Shown: in pieces, positions 14,723 to 20,808 of the stretch
How positions within the stretch are numbered: the stretch's first letter is position 1
Layout: every line of letters starts with the position of its first letter
NCBI GenBank assembly: GCA_041661865.1
Contig: JBAZTO010000062.1
Span: 1 to 20,808 of the forward strand
DNA length: 20,808 bases
Source of the DNA: JBAZTO01 sp041661865
Lineage (GTDB): Bacteria > Planctomycetota > Phycisphaerae > SM23-33
Direction of reading: 5' to 3'
Notes under the pieces: generated by a model
Told to the model about the DNA's origin: nothing
Seen by the model: only the letters and a program-made list of their open reading frames with translations
The model's database searches: none
Made by a program: the position numbers and the translations under genes

Positions 14723-14751
14723 ATATCATGCAGTAGAGGGTTGCATGATAT
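14723..14751. promoter_or_regulatory. Perfect 10-bp inverted repeat, possible operator
   Basis: ATATCATGCA (14723-14732) and TGCATGATAT (14742-14751) are perfect complements separated by 9 bases (GTAGAGGGT). The site is 36 bp before the start codon of the DHOD-like gene. The AT-rich arms and the spacing of about two helical turns between arm centres suit a dimeric regulator binding DNA rather than a terminator. Confidence 0.5.
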
Positions 14752-14787
14752 CCGCGAAGGCACTTAATGACTGAAAGAAGGCAAGTT

Positions 14788-15795
14788 ATGGATCTCTCGA
14801 CAACCTACATGGGATTGAAGCTGGCTAACCCGTTGCTGGTTTCTGCTTCCCCGTTGAGCATGGACCTTGGCACCGTCCGCAAGGCTGAGGATAACGGCGC
14901 CGCGGCCGTGGTTCTCAGTTCCCTCTTCGAGGAGCAGGTGGAACACGACGACGACGAGTTGGACTTCTATCTCCACTACGGCACCGACCGCTGGGCCGAG
15001 TCGCTGACCTACTTCCCCGCCCTCAGGGAATACAAGCTGGGGCCTGAACGCTACCTGGAGTATATCGCGGCCCTCAAGCAGGCCGTGGACATCCCCGTCA
15101 TTGCGTCACTGAACGGCGTGACCACCGGCGGGTGGATTTCCTACGCACGCAAGATGCAGGAGGCCGGCGCCGATGGGCTCGAACTGAACCCCTACTACGT
15201 GGCCACCGATCCCCGCCTGACCGGCGGGCAGGTCGAGGAGATGTACGTCTCGGTCCTCCAGGCCGTCAAGAAGAGCGTGACCATCCCGGTGGCGATCAAG
15301 CTGTCGCCCTACTTTTCCTCGATGGCCGCCATGGCCAACCGGCTGGACGCCACCGGCGCCGACGCCCTGGTGCTTTTCAACCGCTTCTATCAACCGGACA
15401 TCGATGTCGAGCGGCTGGAGGTCGTGCCGCGTCTGAGCCTGAGCACGCCCTTCGAGATGCGCCTGCCGCTGCGGTGGATCGCCATCCTCTCCGGCAAGCT
15501 CAACGCATCGCTGGCCGCGACGACGGGCATCGCCAGCGGCCAGGACGTCGTCCGCATGATCATGGCCGGGGCTGACGTGACGATGATGTGCAGCGCCCTG
15601 CTGGCAAACGGCATCGGCCATCTGGCCAAGGTGCGGGCCGAGATGGTCGAGATCATGCAGGCCAAGGAATATGATTCGGTCGCCCAGATGAGAGGCATCC
15701 TGAGCCAGAAGAACTGCCCCCAGCCCGCAGCCTTTGAACGCGCCAACTACATGAAGACGCTCCAAAGCTACGGCTGGACCCCGACGCTGGAGTAG
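14788..15795 (+). CDS. Dihydroorotate dehydrogenase-like protein
   Basis: The 335-residue flavoprotein starts at ATG 14788 behind GAAGG; an ATG seven codons upstream lacks a ribosome site. It is a TIM-barrel relative of class 1 dihydroorotate dehydrogenase: LANPLLVSASPLS, FEEQVEHDDDELDFY, PVIASLNGVTTGGW, ADGLELNPYYVATD, PVAIKLSPYFSS, LVLFNRFYQPDID and SLAATTGIASGQDVVRMIMAGADVTMMCSALL. The segment that in true enzymes reads like ELNISCPN is ELNPYYVATD here, so the usual catalytic region differs and the reaction is uncertain. This fits the separate DHOD-like family rather than pyrD. It may be FMN-dependent. A perfect inverted repeat in its leader suggests regulation. It converges on the lipoprotein gene. 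Confidence 0.85.
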   Translation: MDLSTTYMGLKLANPLLVSASPLSMDLGTVRKAEDNGAAAVVLSSLFEEQVEHDDDELDFYLHYGTDRWAESLTYFPALREYKLGPERYLEYIAALKQAVDIPVIASLNGVTTGGWISYARKMQEAGADGLELNPYYVATDPRLTGGQVEEMYVSVLQAVKKSVTIPVAIKLSPYFSSMAAMANRLDATGADALVLFNRFYQPDIDVERLEVVPRLSLSTPFEMRLPLRWIAILSGKLNASLAATTGIASGQDVVRMIMAGADVTMMCSALLANGIGHLAKVRAEMVEIMQAKEYDSVAQMRGILSQKNCPQPAAFERANYMKTLQSYGWTPTLE

Positions 15796-15808
15796 AGCGG
15801 GCAGGTAG

Positions 15809-15827
15809 CACAGGCGTCTCGCCTGTG
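15809..15827. repeat. Family C hairpin
   Basis: CACAGGCG (15809-15816), loop TCT, CGCCTGTG (15820-15827) form a perfect 8-bp stem 14 bp after the DHOD-like stop codon and just before family A copy 2. Seventeen bases of it recur inside lpxB. There is no T tract. Confidence 0.6.
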
Positions 15828-15843
15828 GCTGTCCCGACACATA

Positions 15844-15968
15844 TCAGGGAGGTGGAGTTCCAACTCCACCTCCTTTTCGCTCGTCCTGGACATCCTCGCG
15901 GCGGAGTAGGAACTCCGCCACGCATCTGCGACAGAACGATTCCGCGTGCAACAAGTTGCACGCCCTAC
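15844..15968 (+). repeat. Family A three-hairpin repeat, copy 2
   Basis: This 125-bp element has the same three hairpins as 9478-9614: 15848-15873 (12-bp arms), 15900-15919 (GGCGGAGT arms, loop AGGA) and 15944-15963 (GCGTGCAAC arms). The first 36 bases and last 31 bases are nearly identical to copy 1. Its right end (CTAC) contains the stop codon of the neighbouring minus-strand lipoprotein gene. Confidence 0.8.
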
Positions 15969-17329
15969 TGCTTGGCCAGACCCGGATCCTCGGAGGACCC
16001 TCTGGCTGCGTTAGGATCGGCGGAACTGACGCTGGGCCGCGTCGTCGGGCGGGTGACGGCATAGGTGATCTTCACCTTCTTGAGGGCTGGCCTGGTGGCC
16101 GGGGCTGGGCTGCCCGTGGGCGAAGGAACCACGATGGCCAAGGGCAAGGCACTGGGCGGAGTCGCTGTCGCCGCGGATGCGGCCAGCGGCGGCGTGAGAG
16201 GAGGCGGCGAGACCGTTGCCGGCGCAGGCGTCGGATCGGGCGCAGCCGGATGCACCGGCGCAGCGGGCGGTGAGGGATTGGCTGCAACAGTGGTCGGCGA
16301 GACCTTGGCCGCAGTTCTCTTGGTGGTGTAGAAGGTGATGCCCTGGGCCAGGGACGCCGACCCCGGCTGAGGCGTGACGGCCACGCTCGGCCGCGCGGGT
16401 GCCGGCCGCGTCGAAGGCGATGGCGTCGCAGTTGCCACGGGAGTTGTTGGGGATGGCGCCGCGGCAACGGTCCTGGCCCCGGCAGAACGCTGGGCCATGG
16501 ACGCCGCCGGCGACGTACTGGGATGTTTTCGACCCAGGGCCGCGACCGCTTCGCGATCCCATGTCTTTTGCAGCACCAGGGGGGCGACATAGTTCGACAC
16601 GAACAGCCGCGTGCCGCTGGTCAGGTGGTTGCCCGTGTAGCCGGTCTGTGCCATCGACTCCTGCCAGGCCACCTGCCGAAGCTTCTGGTAGTACAGCCTG
16701 GCCCGTGGGCCTGACGTGGGCGACTCGAACCCCACTCGCCCGGCCGAGGAGGTGTGCTCGCCATCCATCGTTCCGGAGATCGTGGTGCCCACGCCCAGGA
16801 TGAACCAGTCCTTGGAGGAGTGGAAGTTGACGATGCCCCGCCGCGACTTGGCCAGGGCGGTGTCCAGCGGGTACTGCGGCGAAAGCGACGCCGCCAGCAT
16901 GATCACGCCGTCGACGCTCTCCGCGGGCGGCAGCGCCTCGACAATCCAGGCCGCCATCGCCCCGCCTCCGCTCTGGCCGACCAGAATGACCGGCCGGTTG
17001 GGATAGCTCATCTTGTACCGCATGATCCGGTCGGCGATGATCTCGGCCTGCTCGCGATTGCGTAGAGAGTTCCGCTGGTTGTACAGGAGGTTCATGGGCA
17101 CCGACGAGGTCCAGTCCTCCAGGTCGATGGCCGCGGTCACTCCCCCGTCATTGAGGCCCTCGCAGATGGCCTCGTTGAGTTGGCTGCGCCCCTCGATGCC
17201 CGGCAGCACCACCACCAGGCCCTTGTCCAGCCGGGCCTGGCCCATGTGGCTGACGACAACCTCGTTGCTGCTCTTCCAGCAACCCGTCAGCATCGCTGCC
17301 GCCAGCACGCACGCCAGAAACTTGCACAT
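15965..17329 (-). CDS. Lipoprotein with alpha/beta-hydrolase domain and Pro/Ala/Thr tail
   Basis: The 454-residue protein begins with a lipoprotein signal peptide and lipobox LTGC (C17), so it is probably membrane anchored and exposed to the periplasm. Residues about 35-255 are an alpha/beta hydrolase: strand GLVVVLPGIEG, nucleophile elbow VGQSGGG with S120, a candidate acid D174 (SSKDWF) and a candidate histidine H235 (TGNHLTSG). The substrate is unknown; esterase or peptidase roles fit. Residues about 270-430 form a low-complexity Pro/Ala/Thr/Ser region that may span the cell wall, interrupted by short pieces such as ITFYTTKRTAAKV and KKVKITYAVTRPTTRP. Its TAG stop lies in the end of repeat family A. 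A GGGAACGG sequence precedes the ATG. Confidence 0.82.
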   Translation of the reverse strand: MCKFLACVLAAAMLTGCWKSSNEVVVSHMGQARLDKGLVVVLPGIEGRSQLNEAICEGLNDGGVTAAIDLEDWTSSVPMNLLYNQRNSLRNREQAEIIADRIMRYKMSYPNRPVILVGQSGGGAMAAWIVEALPPAESVDGVIMLAASLSPQYPLDTALAKSRRGIVNFHSSKDWFILGVGTTISGTMDGEHTSSAGRVGFESPTSGPRARLYYQKLRQVAWQESMAQTGYTGNHLTSGTRLFVSNYVAPLVLQKTWDREAVAALGRKHPSTSPAASMAQRSAGARTVAAAPSPTTPVATATPSPSTRPAPARPSVAVTPQPGSASLAQGITFYTTKRTAAKVSPTTVAANPSPPAAPVHPAAPDPTPAPATVSPPPLTPPLAASAATATPPSALPLAIVVPSPTGSPAPATRPALKKVKITYAVTRPTTRPSVSSADPNAARGSSEDPGLAKQ

Positions 17330-17375
17330 GTCCGTTCCCTTTATCCGCCCGGGGATCCTTCAGGGCGGGTGAATC

Positions 17376-17412
17376 CAAAAAGCAGCCCCGGCCAGTGAGC
17401 CCGCCGGGGCTG
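17376..17412 (-). terminator. Terminator of dnaK
   Basis: CAGCCCCGGC (17383-17392) and GCCGGGGCTG (17403-17412) form a perfect 10-bp stem. On the minus strand it is followed by CTTTTTG. It lies 65 bp after the dnaK stop codon. Confidence 0.85.
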
Positions 17413-17476
17413 GACTTCCGCGCAACAGTTTACCAATACATGGGGGGCGATGGCAATGGCCGCCGCTTGCATCCCG

Positions 17477-19399
17477 TTATTGCTTGACCTCGTATTCCGC
17501 ATCGATCACGTCGTCGCCGCCCTTGCCCTTGGGCTGATCCTTGGGCGCTTCGCCGCCGCCCGGCGCCGCCTGGGCCGGGCCCGCGGAGGCCGCCGCCGAC
17601 TTGTACATCTCTTCGGCAATCTTGTGCGAAGTGCGTTCGAGATTCTCCATCGCCGACTTGATGGCCGCCGCGTCGTCGCCCTTGAGCGCCTCGCGAAGCG
17701 ATGAAATAGCCGACTCCACGTTGCCCCGGTCGGCCGCGGCAACCTTCTCGCCCTGGTCGCGGAGCATCTTCTCAATCTGGTAGGCCAGCGAGTCGCCGTG
17801 GTTCTTGAGGTCCACCAGCTCGCGGCGTTTGTGGTCTTCGTCGGCGTGGGCCTCGGCGTCCTTGCGCATCTGATCGATCTCGGAGGCGTTGAGGCCCGAA
17901 CTGCCCTTGATCTCGATGGACTGCTGCTTGCCGGTGGCCATGTCCTTGGCCGAAGCGCTCAGGATGCCGTTGGCGTCGATGTTGAAGCTGACCTCGACCT
18001 GCGGCACGCCTCGCGGCGCCGGCGGCAGGCCCGCCAGGTTGAACCGGCCCAGCGTGCGGTTGTCGCGGGCGAATTCCCGCTCGCCCTGGAGCACGTGGAT
18101 GGTCACCTCGCTCTGGTTGTCCGCGGCGGTGGAGAAGATTTCCTTCTTCTCGGTGGGGATCGTCGTGTTGCGTTCGATGAGCTTGGTCATCACGCCGCCC
18201 AGGGTTTCCACGCCCAGGCTCAGCGGGGTCACGTCCAGCAGCACCATCTGCTCTTCGACCTCGCCGGCCAGGATCGCGCCCTGGATGGCCGCGCCGATGG
18301 CCACCACCTCGTCGGGGTTGACCGACTTGTTGGGCTCCTTGTTGAACAGGTCCTTGGCGATCTGCCGAACGCGCGGAATGCGCGTCGAGCCGCCCACCAG
18401 CACCACCTCGTCCACCTGGTCGGCGCTGAGCTTGGCATCGCCCAGGGCGCGTTTGCACGGCCCGACCAGCCGCTGGAAAATCGGCTCGCACAACTGTTCG
18501 AACTTGGCCCGCGTCAGCGTCAGCGTCAGGTGCTTGGGACCCTCGGCCGTCGCGGTGATGAACGGCAGATTGATGTTGGCCTCCATCGCCGTCGACAGTT
18601 CGCACTTGGCCTTCTCGCAGGCTTCCTTCAGCCGCTGCAGGGCCATCGCGTCCTTGCGAATGTCCACGCCTTCGAGCCGCTTGAACTCGTCGGCCACGTA
18701 GTTGATCATGACCTCGTCCAGGTCGTCGCCGCCCAGGTGGGTGTCGCCGTTGGTCGAGAGCACCTCGAAAACGTTCTCGCCGATGTCCAGGATGGAAATG
18801 TCGAAGGTGCCGCCGCCGAAGTCGAACACGGCCACCTTTTCGTTCTTCTTCTTGTCCAGACCATAGGCCAACGCCGCCGCCGTCGGCTCGTTGATGATGC
18901 GCTCGACCTTGAAGCCCGCGATCTCGCCGGCCTCCTTGGTCGCCTGGCGCTGGGCGTCGTTGAAGTAGGCCGGCACGGTGATGACCGCGCGGTCGACCTT
19001 CTCGCCCAGGTAGTCCTCGGCGGTTTTCTTGAGATCCTGCAGGATCATCGCGCTGACTTCCTGCGGGGTGTATTCCTTGCCGCGGATGCGGACCCGCACC
19101 AGTTCGTCCGGCCCGCCGACCACCTCGTAGGGAACCATCTTCTCTTCGCTGGCCACTTCGTTGTGCCGGCGGCCCATGAACCGCTTGATGGAAAAGACCG
19201 TGTTCTTGGGGTTGGTCACCTGCTGGTGCTTGGCCGGCTGACCCACCAGCCGCTCGCCCTTGTCGGTGAAACCGACCACCGACGCCGTCAGGCGATTGCC
19301 CTGCTGGTTGATCAGAACCTTCGGCGTCATGCCTTCCATGACCGCCACCACGGAGTTCGTCGTTCCCAGGTCAATTCCGATGATTTTCTTGCTCGCCAT
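17477..19399 (-). CDS. dnaK: Molecular chaperone DnaK (Hsp70)
   Basis: At 640 residues it has standard DnaK length. The ATPase domain has IGIDLGTTNSVVAVMEG, the phosphate-2 segment VAVFDFGGGTFDISILD, and the adenosine block VVLVGGSTRIPRVRQ. The linker VLLDVTPLSLGVETLGG leads into the substrate-binding domain (NTTIPTEKKEIFSTAADNQ). The C-terminus is a Gly/Ala-rich tail ending DDVIDAEYEVKQ, the acidic end typical of bacterial DnaK. It binds exposed hydrophobic peptides in an ATP cycle driven by DnaJ and GrpE, neither of which is in the window. It appears monocistronic, with a clear terminator downstream and a CIRCE-like site about 100 bp upstream. Confidence 0.97.
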   Translation of the reverse strand: MASKKIIGIDLGTTNSVVAVMEGMTPKVLINQQGNRLTASVVGFTDKGERLVGQPAKHQQVTNPKNTVFSIKRFMGRRHNEVASEEKMVPYEVVGGPDELVRVRIRGKEYTPQEVSAMILQDLKKTAEDYLGEKVDRAVITVPAYFNDAQRQATKEAGEIAGFKVERIINEPTAAALAYGLDKKKNEKVAVFDFGGGTFDISILDIGENVFEVLSTNGDTHLGGDDLDEVMINYVADEFKRLEGVDIRKDAMALQRLKEACEKAKCELSTAMEANINLPFITATAEGPKHLTLTLTRAKFEQLCEPIFQRLVGPCKRALGDAKLSADQVDEVVLVGGSTRIPRVRQIAKDLFNKEPNKSVNPDEVVAIGAAIQGAILAGEVEEQMVLLDVTPLSLGVETLGGVMTKLIERNTTIPTEKKEIFSTAADNQSEVTIHVLQGEREFARDNRTLGRFNLAGLPPAPRGVPQVEVSFNIDANGILSASAKDMATGKQQSIEIKGSSGLNASEIDQMRKDAEAHADEDHKRRELVDLKNHGDSLAYQIEKMLRDQGEKVAAADRGNVESAISSLREALKGDDAAAIKSAMENLERTSHKIAEEMYKSAAASAGPAQAAPGGGEAPKDQPKGKGGDDVIDAEYEVKQ

Positions 19400-19495
19400 T
19401 ATTCACTCACTTTCCTTTAGCCCCGGGGCCGGTGCCTTGGCAAAGACCCTGCCCGGCGGGGAGAATGTCTACGGACATCATAGTCCCATACAACA

Positions 19496-19522
19496 TTAGC
19501 AATTGTCATGCCAGAGCGTAAA
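19496..19522 (-). promoter_or_regulatory. Degenerate CIRCE-like element upstream of dnaK
   Basis: TTAGCAATT (19496-19504), nine bases, GAGCGTAAA (19514-19522) matches the HrcA operator TTAGCACTC-N9-GAGTGCTAA at 13 of 18 positions with exactly the right spacing. It is 97 bp upstream of the dnaK start. The right arm is poor, so the match may be chance or a decayed site. Confidence 0.3.
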
Positions 19523-19664
19523 CCCTGCCACGCCAGTACGATAAATAAGGAAACCACCCCGTGCAAGGTGTCATATCGGCTGCAATTTCGGACAGCGACG
19601 GCAGCTTTGGCAGGCACTTACGGCATCGCGGCGGCGAGGGTGCGACAGCGGGGGCAGCCGGATA

Positions 19665-20384
19665 TCACTTGAACAGAGCCGAGCCGATCCGCAGCAGTGT
19701 CGCGCCTTCTTCCACGGCGACGGGGTAATCGTCGCTCATGCCCATGGACAGGTGGCGGAAGTGATCGCCCCCGACCTTCTCGTGCCGCATCTCCTCGAAC
19801 ACCTCGCGGAGGCGTGCGAAGGGCGCCCGGGCGTCCTCGCTGCGTGACGACTGCGCCGCCATCGTCATCAGCCCCACCAGGCGAAGGTGCTTGAGCGTTC
19901 CGATCAGCTCGCCCATGTGCATCGCGGCCCCGACGGCGACGCCGAACTTCTGGGCCTCGCCCGAGCTGTTGACCTGGAGCAGAACTTCGACAACGCGGGC
20001 GTCTTTCTCCGCCCGGGCGTTGATCTCCTCGGCCAGGCGGAGGGAATCGATCGAGTGGATGACCTGCGCGACCTCCAACACCGGCCGGACCTTGTTCCGC
20101 TGAAGATGGCCGATCATGTGCCACCGCACGGCCTGGCCGCCGCGGCGATGGCTGAGGTATTGCGCCACCTCCGCCGCCCGGTCGGTCAGATCCTGCACCT
20201 TGCTTTCGCCCAGGTCGACGACGCCCAGGTCCAGCAGGGCCTTGACCGCGTCCATGTCCGCCGACTTGGTGACGGCGATGATGTTCACATCGGCCGGATT
20301 GCGGCCGCGCCGCGCGCACGCCTCGGCCACGCCTTGGCGCACCTGCTGAAGGTTCCTGTCAATCCGGGTCTTGATGGCCGACAT
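19665..20384 (-). CDS. YggS/PROSC-family PLP homeostasis protein
   Basis: This protein is 239 residues from ATG 20384; a GTG six codons upstream is a less likely start. It is a single-domain, alanine-racemase-like TIM barrel: IDRNLQQVRQGVAEACARRGRNP, then IIAVTKSADM with the PLP lysine K40, WHMIGHLQRNKVRPVLEV, SIDSLRLAEEIN, VLLQVNSSGEAQKFGV, LVGLMTMA, LSMGMSDDYPVAVEEGATLLRIGSALF. The family binds pyridoxal phosphate, has no known catalysis, and keeps PLP and amino-acid pools balanced. The family block GENRVQE reads GESKVQD here. It precedes dnaK on the same strand with a 265-bp gap, and a family link between them is not known. Confidence 0.93.
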   Translation of the reverse strand: MSAIKTRIDRNLQQVRQGVAEACARRGRNPADVNIIAVTKSADMDAVKALLDLGVVDLGESKVQDLTDRAAEVAQYLSHRRGGQAVRWHMIGHLQRNKVRPVLEVAQVIHSIDSLRLAEEINARAEKDARVVEVLLQVNSSGEAQKFGVAVGAAMHMGELIGTLKHLRLVGLMTMAAQSSRSEDARAPFARLREVFEEMRHEKVGGDHFRHLSMGMSDDYPVAVEEGATLLRIGSALFK

Positions 20385-20520
20385 GACCGCGAAGGATAAC
20401 ACGCCCCCGCCGCCAGAGCAACCTAAAGACAGTGCGAATGCGGAAGTGCGAAGGTCGTGGAGGTCGCGGCCAAACTTTCCGGCAATGCTATTTCTTAGCT
20501 CGAAGAGCGTCTGAAAATAG

Positions 20521-20549
20521 CCCCGCCTGGAGCGTAGCGAAGGGCGGGG
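20521..20549. repeat. Family E hairpin, copy 1
   Basis: A perfect 7-bp stem (CCCCGCC and GGCGGGG) encloses the 15-nt loop TGGAGCGTAGCGAAG. A related loop in the opposite sense lies at 20661-20677. Confidence 0.45.
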
Positions 20550-20569
20550 TGGAGAGACATCGGCAGTTA

Positions 20570-20632
20570 GAGCCCTTTACGGGCGACTGAGGTCTTGGGT
20601 GCAGGCAGGTATCAATCGCCCACAAGGGGCTC
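20570..20632. repeat. Long imperfect inverted repeat
   Basis: Bases 20570-20586 (GAGCCC... GGGCGA) pair with 20616-20632 (TCGCCC... GGGCTC) over 17 positions with one wobble and two mismatches, leaving a 29-nt loop. It could be a structured RNA or a dispersed element. No T tract follows. Confidence 0.4.
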
Positions 20633-20654
20633 CATTGCGGAACACGCCGCTTTT

Positions 20655-20683
20655 CCCCGGACTACGCTTCGCTCCGCCCGAGG
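20655..20683. repeat. Family E hairpin, copy 2
   Basis: CCCCGG (20655-20660) and CCGAGG (20678-20683) pair with one mismatch around a 17-nt loop. The loop contains, on the minus strand, GGAGCGAAGCGTAGT, close to the loop of the hairpin at 20521. Confidence 0.35.
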
Positions 20684-20697
20684 CTACCACGACAGCG

Positions 20698-20808
20698 CTA
20701 GGTAGTGTCGATAGCGGATTGCGTGCGTCGTCTGGAGGCATAGGACGCTTCGTTACGCCACTGATAGTACCGGCACTGTTCGATCAGTTTGGTCCAGGAG
20801 TTCTGGAT
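20698..20808 (-). CDS. C-terminal end of an unidentified gene (partial)
   Basis: The minus strand is open from the window edge to a TAG at 20698-20700, giving 36 residues: IQNSWTKLIEQCRYYQW then RNEASYASRRRTQSAIDTT. The residue mix (Trp, Tyr, Gln, basic tail) looks like a real protein end, perhaps of a DNA-related protein, but no family is recognised and chance cannot be excluded. The rest lies outside the window. Confidence 0.35.
   Translation of the reverse strand: MQNSWTKLIEQCRYYQWRNEASYASRRRTQSAIDTT

Larger units (their letters stand above)
20403..20697. other. Gene-free region with hairpin repeats
   Basis: No plausible gene is seen in these 295 bases. The region holds two similar hairpins. 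One is CCCCGCC with GGCGGGG at 20521-20549, loop TGGAGCGTAGCGAAG. The other is an imperfect CCCCGG with CCGAGG at 20655-20683, whose loop read on the minus strand contains GGAGCGAAGCGTAGT. It also holds a long imperfect stem, 20570-20586 with 20616-20632. Confidence 0.5.

Noticed and set aside
15106..15840. A 244-codon minus-strand frame opposite the DHOD-like gene
   Set aside because: It is a shadow of a clear flavoprotein gene and lacks any domain or ribosome site.
17798..19420. A 540-codon open frame antisense to dnaK
   Set aside because: Long frames opposite hsp70 genes are a known by-product of their codon use. The translation has no recognisable domain and dnaK is certain.

Overview
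The window looks like a chromosomal segment of a GC-rich Gram-negative bacterium, most likely a planctomycete and perhaps a member of the Phycisphaerae. The grounds are a PEP-CTERM exported protein, an LpxB gene (so a lipid A-type outer membrane), a dihydroorotate dehydrogenase-like protein of unknown role, and many structured intergenic repeats. No rRNA or other definitive marker is present, so the taxonomy is an inference.

Layout. 1-538 is a relatively AT-rich leader with a strong sigma70-type promoter and a long 5' UTR. It drives a PEP-CTERM protein (539-1900, +) that ends in a clear terminator. A minus-strand methyltransferase follows (1998-2738). Next is a tight minus-strand cluster, read 7881 to 2859: manA, an RsuA/RluB-type pseudouridine synthase overlapping manA by 4 bp, a rhamnulokinase, and an L-fucose isomerase-family enzyme. 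The cluster looks like deoxyhexose and mannose isomerisation and phosphorylation. 8153-8569 (+) is a free-standing tRNA-binding OB-fold protein, convergent with a CPBP membrane protease (8644-9459, -). lpxB and acpS (9733-11341, -) form a pair, with a small conserved protein upstream (11541-11810, -).

On the plus strand, 11922-12689 encodes a sensorless histidine kinase and 12861-14327 an exported SH3-domain protein. A bidirectional terminator separates the latter from a tRNA-Leu(CAG) on the minus strand. A DHOD-like protein (14788-15795, +) converges on a lipoprotein with an alpha/beta-hydrolase domain (15965-17329, -). dnaK (17477-19399, -) and a YggS-type PLP protein (19665-20384, -) follow. 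The right edge holds hairpins and the C-terminal end of an unidentified minus-strand gene.

The most unusual content lies between the genes. Several families of structured repeats occupy the gaps. Family A is a 125-137 bp element with three hairpins, present twice in the same orientation. Family B is a set of hairpins that keep a 7-nt loop of the form GKYGTYT (minus-strand reading) while their stems change in a compensating way. Family C is a short hairpin shared between an intergenic site and the inside of lpxB. Family E hairpins have loops around GAGCGWAGCGWAG. Some copies touch coding sequence: one supplies the last residues of the CPBP protease and another supplies the stop codon of the lipoprotein. 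I see no CRISPR array, intact insertion sequence, phage module or recognisable defence system.
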